The translations under genes were made by a program, and so were the position numbers. A stretch of 64,000 bases of DNA from Austwickia sp. GTDB lineage: Bacteria; Actinomycetota; Actinomycetes; Actinomycetales; Dermatophilaceae. The stretch's first letter is position 1. Each line of letters begins with the position of its first letter. Positions 7,436 through 16,516 of this stretch are shown here, one piece after another. The notes below the pieces were generated by a model that did no database searches, was not told the origin of the DNA, and saw only the letters and a list, made by a program, of their open reading frames with translations. The DNA lies in assembly GCA_016699675.1 (NCBI GenBank), contig CP064985.1, positions 3,162,001 to 3,226,000 of the forward strand, in the 5' to 3' direction.

Positions 7436-8620
7436 ATGCCGATGATCGACGAAGCCGTCCTGGACGACCCCCAGCGGGTCGCTCTCATCGACAGCCGGGA
7501 CACGCTGCGCGCGCTGGCCACGGCCGGGGCGCAGGTGCGCGAGGCGATGACGCTCGCGGCCGACGCCGGCGTCGACCGGCTGCGCGGCCAGGAGCGGCCG
7601 CGGTCGGTGCTGGTGGCCTCCCTCGGCGGGTCCGCCGTGGTGGGCGACATCCTGGAACTGCTCGCCGAGCCGGGCTCGCCGGTGCCCGTGACGATCCGCC
7701 GGAACGTCCCGCTGCCGGGCTGGGTGGGCCCGCTCGACCTCGTCGTGGCCGTGTCCCTGTCCGGCCGCGCGCCGGGGCCGCTGGCCGTCGCCGCCGAGGC
7801 GGCCCGCCGGGGCGCGTCCCTGATCACGGTCGGCGCGGAGGACTCGCCGCTGGCGGCGGTCTGTGCCCGGGCCCGCGGGGTGCACATCGCGGCCGGTCGC
7901 AATCCCCGCACGTCGAGCCGGACCTCGCTGTGGTCGATGACGGCGCCGGTCCTGCAGGCGGCCGACCGCCTGGGCGTCGTCGAGGTGTCGGACGCGCTGC
8001 TGCTGCAGGTCGCCGATCGGCTGGACGAGTGCGCGGAGGCCTGCCGGCCCGCAAGCGAGGCCTTCGTCAACCCGGCCAAGATCCTCGCCCTGCAGATCGC
8101 CGAGACGGTGCCCGTGGTGTTGGGGGAGGGCGACCTCGGTGGGGTGGCCGCCCTGCGGGCCTCCTCGATGTTGGCCCGGACGGCCCGCGTGCCCGCGACG
8201 TACGGCGTGCTGCCCGACGCCGCCTCCCAGGTCGTGGCGACGTTCGACGGGCCGTTCACCGCAGGCGGCGGGGACGGCGTGACCGCCCTGTCCGCGGGCC
8301 GCGACATCTTCGCCGATCCCTTCCTCGACGGCCCGCCGCAGCCGCAGCTGGGGCTGCTGCTGCTGCGCGACGCGGCCGGCCCGATCGAGTCCCCCGAGGA
8401 CGCCGACCGGGCGGCCCTGGTCGACGGCGTGGTGGCCACGGCGGAGGACGCGGGGGTGCAGGTGCTCACCGTTCAGGCCGATCCCGGCCCCGGCCTGGCC
8501 CGGTTGGCCCAGCTCATGGCGACGACGGACTACCTGGCGACGTACTTGGCGATCGGGCTCGGCATGGACCCGGCGGTGTCGCGGCACATCACAGAGCTGC
8601 GCGACCACACCAGCCGCTAG
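7436..8620 (+). CDS. SIS-domain protein, TobH/phosphomannose isomerase-like (Rv3256c type)
   Basis: A SIS-fold sugar-phosphate protein of 394 residues. The N-terminal SIS domain shows VLVASLGGSAVVGDILELLA and the sugar-binding stretch LVVAVSLSGRAPGPLAVAAEA. The C-terminal half resembles bifunctional phosphoglucose/phosphomannose isomerases, including TTDYLATYLAIGLGMDP near the end. In M. tuberculosis the homologous Rv3256c lies between manB and manA. A role in hexose-6-phosphate isomerisation is therefore likely but not proven by visible catalytic residues. The ATG at 7436 has a strong AAGGAGG six nt upstream. It is probably the third gene of the manB operon. Confidence 0.8.
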   Translation: MPMIDEAVLDDPQRVALIDSRDTLRALATAGAQVREAMTLAADAGVDRLRGQERPRSVLVASLGGSAVVGDILELLAEPGSPVPVTIRRNVPLPGWVGPLDLVVAVSLSGRAPGPLAVAAEAARRGASLITVGAEDSPLAAVCARARGVHIAAGRNPRTSSRTSLWSMTAPVLQAADRLGVVEVSDALLLQVADRLDECAEACRPASEAFVNPAKILALQIAETVPVVLGEGDLGGVAALRASSMLARTARVPATYGVLPDAASQVVATFDGPFTAGGGDGVTALSAGRDIFADPFLDGPPQPQLGLLLLRDAAGPIESPEDADRAALVDGVVATAEDAGVQVLTVQADPGPGLARLAQLMATTDYLATYLAIGLGMDPAVSRHITELRDHTSR

Positions 8621-8716
8621 CCCCGGCCTCACCCGGCCGCCGCGCCCTGCCCGCCGCGCCCGGCCGCCGCGCCCGGGCGCCGCAGCGGCCGGCCAAGTCG
8701 GTCGAATCGCGGGCGT

Positions 8717-8722
8717 TATCCT
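8717..8722 (+). promoter_or_regulatory. Putative -10 hexamer for mtr
   Basis: TATCCT is followed by seven nt and the GTG start of the mycothione reductase gene, with no Shine-Dalgarno. Confidence 0.45.
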
Positions 8723-8729
8723 CACACGC

Positions 8730-10160
8730 GTGGACCACGTCGACCTCGCCATCATCGGTTCCGGCTCGGGCAACTCCCTGGTGACCCCGGACTTCGCCGA
8801 CAAACAGGTCGCGGTCATCGAGTCGGGCGTCTTCGGTGGCACCTGCCTCAACGTCGGGTGCATCCCCACCAAGATGTTCGTCTACGCCGCGGAGGTCGCC
8901 GAGACGGTACGGGATGCCCACCGGTACGGCGTGCGCGCTCGCATCGAGGCCGTCGACTGGCCGGCGATCCGGGACCGGATCTTCGGTCGGATCGACCCGA
9001 TCTCCGGCGCGGGGCTGGACTACCGGCGCAACGGGCCGAACACGCGGGTCCTGCAGGGCCGCGCCCGCTTCACCGGCCCCCGCGAGCTGACCGTGCGCGG
9101 CGCCGACGGCAGCGAGAGCAGGCTGTCGGCCGATCAGATCGTCATCGCGGCCGGGTCAGCCGCGCAGATCCCGGAGTTGATACGCGACGCGGGGGTGCCG
9201 TACGAAACCTCGGACACGGTCATGCGCCTGCCCGCCCTGCCGGAATCGATCGTCATCGTCGGGGGCGGGTTCATCGCCGCGGAATTCGCGCACGTGTTCT
9301 CGGCGCTGGGGACGCGCGTCACTCTCGTCGTCCGAGGTCCGGCCATGCTCCGCAAGGAGGACAACGAGATCTCGGCGGCGTTCACGCACATCGCGCAGCG
9401 GCGGTGGGACGTCCGGCTGGGGACCGAGTTCATTGCCGTGCGACCCGGCCCGCAGGGGGGCGTCGAGGCGACGCTCACGGACGGGACGACCGTCGCGGCC
9501 GACGTCCTGCTCGTCGCCGCCGGCCGGGCCCCCAACACCCCGGACCTTGACCTGCCGGCCGCCGGCATCGGCGTGCACGAGGACGGCCGGGTCGTCGTGG
9601 ACGCCCACGGGCGCACCGCGGTGCAGGGCGTGTGGGCCCTCGGCGACGTCAGCTCGCCGTACCAGCTCAAGCACGTCGCCAACCACGAGGCCCGCGTCGT
9701 GGCGCACAACCTCGCCCACCCCGAGGCGCTGCGCAGCTTCGACCACCGATTCGTGCCCTCGGCCGTGTTCACCTCGCCGCAGATCGCGTCGGTGGGGGCG
9801 ACCGAACGCGACCTCGCGACCGCCGGGACGCCGTACGTCGGGAAGGTGCAACGGTACGGCGACACGGCGTACGGCTGGGCCATGGAGGACACCGAGGGCC
9901 TCTGCAAGGTGCTCGCCGACCCCCGGACCGGGCGGCTCCTCGGCGCCCACATCATGGGCGCGCAGGCGTCGACGCTCATCCAGCCCGCCATCCAGGCCAT
10001 GTCGCTCGGGCAGACCGTGGGGGAGGTGGCCCGCGGCCAGTACTGGATCCACCCGGCCCTCACCGAGGTCCTGGAGAACGCCCTCCTCGGCCTGGAGCTG
10101 ACCGCCCCGTCGGAGGTCCTGGACATGCCCGTCGAGGGCGAGGACGTCAGCCAACCGTAG
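8730..10160 (+). CDS. mtr: Mycothione reductase
   Basis: NADPH-dependent flavoenzyme that reduces mycothiol disulfide, the actinomycete counterpart of glutathione reductase. It opens HVDLAIIGSGSGNSLV (FAD dinucleotide fold). The redox-active disulfide is in GGTCLNVGCIPTKMFVYAAEV, a segment diagnostic of mycothione rather than lipoamide or glutathione reductases. A second Rossmann motif, IVIVGGGFIAAEFAHVF, binds NADPH. The dimerisation domain contains the His-Glu pair in WIHPALTEVLENALLGL. Its 476 residues match the family length. GTG start after TATCCT. Apparently monocistronic, and it implies a mycothiol-producing host. Confidence 0.93.
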   Translation: MDHVDLAIIGSGSGNSLVTPDFADKQVAVIESGVFGGTCLNVGCIPTKMFVYAAEVAETVRDAHRYGVRARIEAVDWPAIRDRIFGRIDPISGAGLDYRRNGPNTRVLQGRARFTGPRELTVRGADGSESRLSADQIVIAAGSAAQIPELIRDAGVPYETSDTVMRLPALPESIVIVGGGFIAAEFAHVFSALGTRVTLVVRGPAMLRKEDNEISAAFTHIAQRRWDVRLGTEFIAVRPGPQGGVEATLTDGTTVAADVLLVAAGRAPNTPDLDLPAAGIGVHEDGRVVVDAHGRTAVQGVWALGDVSSPYQLKHVANHEARVVAHNLAHPEALRSFDHRFVPSAVFTSPQIASVGATERDLATAGTPYVGKVQRYGDTAYGWAMEDTEGLCKVLADPRTGRLLGAHIMGAQASTLIQPAIQAMSLGQTVGEVARGQYWIHPALTEVLENALLGLELTAPSEVLDMPVEGEDVSQP

Positions 10161-10417
10161 GCGCGTGCCGCGCCCCAATTGGCATAATGTCAGGCGCTCG
10201 TCCTGGACGATCGGATGCCGCCAGTTGGGCGAAAGTACTTGTCAGAGTAGTTGTGACACGCGTTCCAGTTCGTGTGTTCGCGGCGGTTCCGGCCGGGAAT
10301 TGCAGTTATGGTAAGTGGCGTCCAGGCGACCCGGCTGACCCGTCGTCGCCAGTTTCATCCGGCGGCGGAGGCGTTGACGCCTCCCTCGGGGGCCGCCGGC
10401 CCGAGCGAAAGACGACC
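10161..10417 (+). other. Intergenic region upstream of the surface protein
   Basis: About 257 nt without a gene. It is locally AT-richer than its surroundings (near 10180-10195 and 10235-10315) and presumably carries the promoter of the surface-protein/sortase pair. No promoter pair was convincing enough to place. Confidence 0.3.
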
Positions 10418-12349
10418 ATGAATCCTTCGCGCCCCACCGTCCGGCGGCTGCCGTTGTCGCGGATCCTCGGCGGTGTCGCCTCGGCCGGACTCCTCGTCGC
10501 CATCCCCGTGGCCTGGTCCAACGCCGCCACCGTCGACTCCGCCATCACCGACGTGTCCGTGCGGCAGAGCTCCACCACGGTCGGGTCGGCGATGACGCTC
10601 GACCTGAAGTGGCAGGTGCCCGACGGGACCACGGCCGGCGACACCTTCACCCTGACCGGGCCGCCGGAGTTGGCGATCCTCGGCGGGACGAACTTCGACC
10701 TCAAGGACGGCGCGGGGGAGGTCGTGGCCAAGGCCGGCGTCGCTGGGCAGGTCGTCACGTTCACCGTGACCGACTACGCCGAGCGCCACATCGGCGTGCA
10801 CGGCTCCGCTTTCTTCAGCGTCGAGCTGCGCCAGTCCGTCCAGCCCGGGCCGCACGACCTCGTGTTCACCGCGAGCGGGAGCGTCTACCGGGACCGGGTC
10901 GACGTGGGCGTCCTGCCGCAGAACGACTACTCGACCACCGCGACGAAGTGGGCCAAGTGGTTGCCGCCGAGCGCCGCGGGCAAGGACGGCATCCCCGCCG
11001 ACGCCCGCATCCAGTGGGCGATCACGGGGCCGCGCGTCACGGGCGCGCAGCCGATCACCTTCACGGACACCCCCGGTCCCGGCCAGGCGGTCGACTGCAC
11101 CGCCTTCACCATGTGGTCCGGCTCCGCCAACCTCTCCGGGCAGCTCGTCGGCCAGGCCTTCGTGCCGAAGAACCGGCTGAAGGTGCTCGAATGCACCGCC
11201 GCCAAGGCCGTCGTGCAGATCACGCCGCAGTCGGCCGACGTGGGCCGCGTCTTCATGCTGATGGGCTTCTCGCGGCTCACCGACGACACGCTGGATCAAT
11301 ACACCAACGCCGGCTCCGTGTCCGTCGGCGGCGGCGCGATCCCCGTCAACACCGTGATCCCCGGCGCCGGCGGCCAGGGCACGGGGACGGTACCGGTCAC
11401 CACGGCGCCCGCCACCACGACGGCTCCGGCCACGACCACGGCTAAGGCCACGAGCGCCCCGACGAGTACGACGGCGCCCGCCACGAGTGCACCGACGAGT
11501 ACGGCGCCCGGCACGACGACGACCACCGAGCCGGCCACGAGCGCCCCGACGAGCAGTGCGCCGGCCACCACGACCGCTCCCGTGACCACGACGGCACCCG
11601 CCCCGACGACGGAGCCGGCCACCAGCACGACGGCCCCTGCCACTACGTCGGCGCCTGCCACTACGTCGGCACCTGCCACCACGTCGGCACCGACAAGTTC
11701 CGTGCCCACCCTGCCGCCGGGAACCGCCACCTCCTCGGCGTCGGTGCCCGCGCCGGTGACCAGCACGATCACGGACACCGTGACGGCTACGGTGACCAGC
11801 ACCACGACCGTCACTCCGACGACGACCCAGCCGCCCACGACGGCGACGGTCACCGTGTCCGTCCCGTACCCCTTCCCCGTGCCCGGTGGCACGGTCACCG
11901 CGCCCGGGACCGTCGTGACGGTGACCGCGGCGCCGCCGGCGCCGGGCGGCGAGGTGACGGACTCGGCCACGGCCCCTGCCCCCTCGTCGTCGACGTCCGC
12001 GACGCGGCCGCCGGTCGGCTCGGGCACCCAAACCACGACGGGCGCCACCGCGCCGGGACAGCCCACGGAGGGCACCGGCAGCTCGAGTTATTCGGCGGGG
12101 GTCCCGCCGGTGTCCGGCGCGACGACGACGCCCTCGACTCCCGCGGCGCCGCCGCCGCCGAACCACGGCGTCGGCGCGCGGCCCGCTCCGGGCGCGGCGC
12201 CGCGGCCGGGGACGCGGGTCACGACGGTGAACACCGGCATCGCGCCGGAGGACGGCCCGGACGCGCTGCTGGTCGGCGGCGGGATCGTCCTGATCGCCGG
12301 AGCCGGCGCGGGCCTGGTGGTCCTGTCCCGCCGGCGCACGGAGGGCTAG
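10418..12349 (+). CDS. Stalked cell-surface protein with Ig-like head and C-terminal sorting signal
   Basis: An exported protein of 643 residues. Twin arginines at 9-10 and a hydrophobic stretch (16-33) form a signal peptide, likely cut near Ala36. Residues about 38-315 are beta-rich and resemble Ig-fold heads of Gram-positive adhesins (FTLTGPPELAILGGTNFDL, FTVTDYAERHIGVHGSAFF). Residues about 320-590 are a Thr/Ala/Pro/Ser stalk containing an 18-bp DNA repeat. The end reads TVNTGIAPEDGPD, then a hydrophobic segment and SRRRTEG: the layout of a sortase signal, with TVNTG (603-607) in place of LPxTG. The sortase gene starts 10 nt downstream, so this is its probable substrate. The ligand is unknown. 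The ATG at 10418 was chosen because the signal peptide begins there. Confidence 0.75.
   Translation: MNPSRPTVRRLPLSRILGGVASAGLLVAIPVAWSNAATVDSAITDVSVRQSSTTVGSAMTLDLKWQVPDGTTAGDTFTLTGPPELAILGGTNFDLKDGAGEVVAKAGVAGQVVTFTVTDYAERHIGVHGSAFFSVELRQSVQPGPHDLVFTASGSVYRDRVDVGVLPQNDYSTTATKWAKWLPPSAAGKDGIPADARIQWAITGPRVTGAQPITFTDTPGPGQAVDCTAFTMWSGSANLSGQLVGQAFVPKNRLKVLECTAAKAVVQITPQSADVGRVFMLMGFSRLTDDTLDQYTNAGSVSVGGGAIPVNTVIPGAGGQGTGTVPVTTAPATTTAPATTTAKATSAPTSTTAPATSAPTSTAPGTTTTTEPATSAPTSSAPATTTAPVTTTAPAPTTEPATSTTAPATTSAPATTSAPATTSAPTSSVPTLPPGTATSSASVPAPVTSTITDTVTATVTSTTTVTPTTTQPPTTATVTVSVPYPFPVPGGTVTAPGTVVTVTAAPPAPGGEVTDSATAPAPSSSTSATRPPVGSGTQTTTGATAPGQPTEGTGSSSYSAGVPPVSGATTTPSTPAAPPPPNHGVGARPAPGAAPRPGTRVTTVNTGIAPEDGPDALLVGGGIVLIAGAGAGLVVLSRRRTEG
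11636..11689 (+). repeat. Three tandem 18-bp repeats in the stalk coding region
   Basis: Three nearly identical copies of an 18-bp unit (CCTGCCACTACGTCGGC plus one variable base) encode successive PATTSA hexapeptides. Looser Ala-Thr-Pro repeats extend on both sides. Such repeats can change stalk length by slippage or recombination. Confidence 0.75.
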
Positions 12350-12359
12350 CCGCCGCCGC

Positions 12360-13073
12360 ATGGGACCTGCCCTGCTGCGGACCGATTCCCCCGCGGCCGC
12401 CCGCGCCTCGCGCGCGGACGGCCGCGGCGGTGCGTCGCGATGGCGGTCGGTGCTCGCCGTGCTCCTCGTGCTGCTCGTGGCCGCGGGGGTCGCCCTGCTC
12501 TGGCGCGGCGTGCACCCGCAGGCGCCGCCGGAGGCACCGCTGCCGACGTACCAGTTCGATCAGCGCGCCCAACCCGCGCCGGCCCCCGCGCCCAGCCCCG
12601 CACCGGTTCCGGCGTACGGGCCCGACCGCCTCGGCATCCCCAGCCTGGACATCGACGCCCCCCTCGTGCCCGAGTCCGTCGGGGCGGGCGGCGACCTGGT
12701 GATACCCGGCGATCCGGCCACGGTCGGGCGGTGGCGGGAGGGTCCCGGACTCGACGCCGCGACCGGGACGACCCTGCTCGCGGGCCACGTGAGCGTCGCG
12801 GGGGTGGGGGACGGCGCCCTGCACGCGCTGCACCGCATCGAACCCGGCGCGCTCGTGGTCACCACCGACGCGGCGGGGCGGGCCCTCCGCTGGCGGATCG
12901 ACGGGCTCGTCGTGCACGGCAAGGACGCCCTCCCGAGCTTCCCGACGGACGGCCCGCGCCGCCTCGCCATCGTCACCTGCGGCGGCCCGCTGCTGCGCAC
13001 GGCGGAGGGGAACACCTACCGGGACAACGTCATCGCCTACGCGAGCCCGTACGCCGGGCCGACGCAGCCCTGA
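12360..13073 (+). CDS. Class F-type sortase
   Basis: Membrane-anchored cysteine transpeptidase of 237 residues that joins surface proteins to cell-wall peptide stems. One N-terminal transmembrane helix (about 28-46) is followed by a Pro-rich linker. The sortase fold begins at PDRLGIPSLDIDAPLVP. The catalytic residues are visible: His143 in LLAGHVSVAG, Cys207 in VTCGG and Arg221 in NTYRDNVIAYA. The short CGG and YRDN motifs favour class F over class E. It starts 10 nt after its presumed substrate and is very likely cotranscribed with it, implying a dedicated pair. Confidence 0.85.
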   Translation: MGPALLRTDSPAAARASRADGRGGASRWRSVLAVLLVLLVAAGVALLWRGVHPQAPPEAPLPTYQFDQRAQPAPAPAPSPAPVPAYGPDRLGIPSLDIDAPLVPESVGAGGDLVIPGDPATVGRWREGPGLDAATGTTLLAGHVSVAGVGDGALHALHRIEPGALVVTTDAAGRALRWRIDGLVVHGKDALPSFPTDGPRRLAIVTCGGPLLRTAEGNTYRDNVIAYASPYAGPTQP

Positions 13074-13099
13074 CCGACCCCCGCGATCCGGCGAGATCG

Positions 13100-14059
13100 T
13101 CAGTGCCCGGCCGACGCCGCGGCGTCGGCCTTCTTCTTGCGTGGGATGAGGTGCAGGATCGCCACCACCACGGCGCCCACGAGGAGGCCGGCGATCGCGG
13201 AGCCGAGCGTGTTGGTGAGCCAGCCGAGGACGCCACCGAGGGCTCCGGTCGCGTGCGCCACCGCCTCCTCGGCGTGGTGCACGAGGCCGTACGGCGTGTG
13301 CCAGCCCAGGGTGTCCGCGCCGACGAGCAGGATGTGGCCGCCGACCCACAGCATGGCGATGGTGCCGACCAGCGCCAGCGCCTTCAGCAGCTTCGGCATG
13401 CCCTTGACGAGGAGCTCGCCGACGCGCTGCGCCGCCGAGGATTGCCGACCGGCCAGGTGCAGGCCGATGTCGTCCATCTTGACGATGAGCGCGACGACCC
13501 CATAGACGCCGATCGTGATGACGATGGCCACGACCGTGAGGATGATGGCCCGCTGGAGCAAGCCCTCGCTGGCGACCTCGTTGAGGGCGATCACCATGAT
13601 CTCCGCGGACAGGATGAAGTCCGTGCGGATGGCCCCCGCCACCATCTGCTCCTCCTGCTGCGCTCCCTGCGCCGCGGCCGGTGCCTCCTCCGCGGCGTGA
13701 TGACCGCTGATCTTCTCCCAGATCTTCTCGGCACCCTCGAAGCTGAGGTACGTCCCGCCCAGCATCAGGATCGGCGTGAGCAGCCAGGGGGCGAACTGGG
13801 ACAGCAAGAGGGCGCCGGGGAGGATGAAGAGGAGCTTGTTGCGCAGCGAGCCGATGGCGATGCGCTTGATCATCGGCAGCTCGCGGTCCGCGGTGAAGCC
13901 CGTGACATAGCGCGGCGTCACGGCGGTGTCGTCCACCACCACGCCCGCGGCCTTCGCGCTGGCCCGGCCCGCGGCGGCGCTCACGTCGTCGATCGACGCG
14001 GCGGCCAACTTCGCCAGGGCCGCGATGTCGTCCAACAGGGCGACGAGTCCACCAGCCAT
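13100..14059 (-). CDS. DUF808 family membrane protein
   Basis: Integral membrane protein of 319 residues similar to the YedI/DUF808 family. The signature N-terminus [25 protein letters not shown] is followed by [15 protein letters not shown] and [17 protein letters not shown]. Several membrane helices then appear: [57 protein letters not shown] and [19 protein letters not shown] conserved block, [12 protein letters not shown], lies between the first two. Function is unknown. The ATG at 14059 follows GAAAGGA. It ends 26 bp from the convergent sortase gene and is divergent from sahH. Confidence 0.88.
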   Translation of the reverse strand: MAGGLVALLDDIAALAKLAAASIDDVSAAAGRASAKAAGVVVDDTAVTPRYVTGFTADRELPMIKRIAIGSLRNKLLFILPGALLLSQFAPWLLTPILMLGGTYLSFEGAEKIWEKISGHHAAEEAPAAAQGAQQEEQMVAGAIRTDFILSAEIMVIALNEVASEGLLQRAIILTVVAIVITIGVYGVVALIVKMDDIGLHLAGRQSSAAQRVGELLVKGMPKLLKALALVGTIAMLWVGGHILLVGADTLGWHTPYGLVHHAEEAVAHATGALGGVLGWLTNTLGSAIAGLLVGAVVVAILHLIPRKKKADAAASAGH

Positions 14060-14146
14060 CGAATCATCCGTCCTTTCGGGAGGTCTGCCCCCATTGTCGG
14101 CGGCGCGGGCCGTCGCTGGCGATTCGGGGGTCCCCGGCCACGGCGG

Positions 14147-14152
14147 TACCCT
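14147..14152 (+). promoter_or_regulatory. Putative -10 hexamer for sahH
   Basis: TACCCT lies about 50 nt before the sahH start, giving a leader of roughly 43 nt containing the AGAGGA ribosome-binding site. I found no riboswitch-like structure in this short leader. Confidence 0.4.
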
Positions 14153-14201
14153 GGAACGCGGTGCACGACCGGCACCTCCCCGACCCCAGAGGATCCCCAT
14201 C

Positions 14202-15674
<1,473 letters not shown>

Positions 15675-15798
15675 TCCGCTGCCTTCGCCGGGCCCGCGTT
15701 ACCTGTCGCCGGCCGGCGTTACCTTCGCTGGGCCGACGCGAAGCCGTTCGACGAGCCGCCGCCGCGCGGCGCGCCGTCGTCGGCTGGTTGCCCGCGGG

Positions 15799-15804
15799 TA
15801 GGAT
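15799..15804 (+). promoter_or_regulatory. Putative -10 hexamer for the mtrAB-lpqB operon
   Basis: TAGGAT lies 30 nt before the mtrA ATG, leaving room for a short leader with the AAGGGAAG ribosome-binding site. The 160-nt gap after sahH also carries two imperfect copies of a GCGTTACCT element. Confidence 0.4.
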
Positions 15805-15834
15805 CGGCAGGGCAGCAGCAGAAGGGAAGCGGTC

Positions 15835-16512
15835 ATGAAGGCACGGGTGCTCGTCGTCGACGACGACCTGGCCCTGGCGGAGATGCTCGGCATCGTCCTG
15901 CGCGCCGAGGGCCTGGAGGTCCTGCACCGCGCCGACGGCCCCTCCGGCCTGGAGGCCGTCCGCGAGGCGAAGCCCGACCTGGTGCTGCTCGACGTGATGC
16001 TGCCCGGCATGGACGGCATCGAGGTGTGCCGCCGGATCCGCGCCGAATCCGTCATTCCGATCGTCATGCTCTCGGCGCGCACCGACACCATCGACGTGGT
16101 CGTGGGCCTGGAGTCCGGCGCCGACGACTACGTGGTGAAGCCGTTCAAGCCGCAGGAGCTCATCGCCCGCGTGCGTGCCCGGCTGCGCCGCGGGGAGGAC
16201 CCCGAGCCGGAACGCCTGACGATCGGCGACCTCGTCGTCGACGTCGCGGGCCACAGCGTCAAGCGGGAGGGCAAGATCGTCCCGCTGACGCCCTTGGAGT
16301 TCGAGCTGCTCGTGGCCTTGGCGCGAAAACCGTGGCAGGTCTTCAGCCGCGAGGTGCTGCTGGAGCAGGTCTGGGGCTACCGGCACGCGGGGGACACCCG
16401 CCTGGTCAATGTGCACGTGCAGCGGCTGCGCAGCAAGATCGAGAAGGACCCCGAGCATCCGGAGATCGTGGTGACCGTGCGCGGGGTCGGATATAAGGCC
16501 GGCCCGAGCTGA
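15835..16512 (+). CDS. mtrA: Response regulator MtrA (OmpR family)
   Basis: DNA-binding response regulator of the MtrAB system, which coordinates cell-wall turnover, division and osmotic response. The receiver domain has the acidic cluster Asp9-11, the phosphoacceptor Asp53 in LVLLDVMLPGMDG, and the Lys in DDYVVKPFKPQELIARV. The winged-helix output domain follows (LTPLEFELLVALARKPWQVF and the recognition region DTRLVNVHVQRLRSKIEKDP). 225 residues, nearly collinear with mycobacterial MtrA. It starts the operon; mtrB begins 5 nt after its stop. Confidence 0.95.
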   Translation: MKARVLVVDDDLALAEMLGIVLRAEGLEVLHRADGPSGLEAVREAKPDLVLLDVMLPGMDGIEVCRRIRAESVIPIVMLSARTDTIDVVVGLESGADDYVVKPFKPQELIARVRARLRRGEDPEPERLTIGDLVVDVAGHSVKREGKIVPLTPLEFELLVALARKPWQVFSREVLLEQVWGYRHAGDTRLVNVHVQRLRSKIEKDPEHPEIVVTVRGVGYKAGPS

Positions 16513-16516
16513 CGCG

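Noticed and set aside
11400..11700. Short repeats in the stalk region, considered as CRISPR
   Set aside because: Repeats are contiguous, in frame and encode PATTSA-like peptides; no unique spacers or cas genes.
10355..12361. A long Arg/Gly-rich minus-strand frame opposite the surface protein
   Set aside because: Low-complexity reverse translation of the Thr/Ala/Pro stalk; no start signal.
14060..14201. SAH riboswitch upstream of sahH
   Set aside because: The leader after the likely start site is only about 43 nt and shows no conserved structured core.
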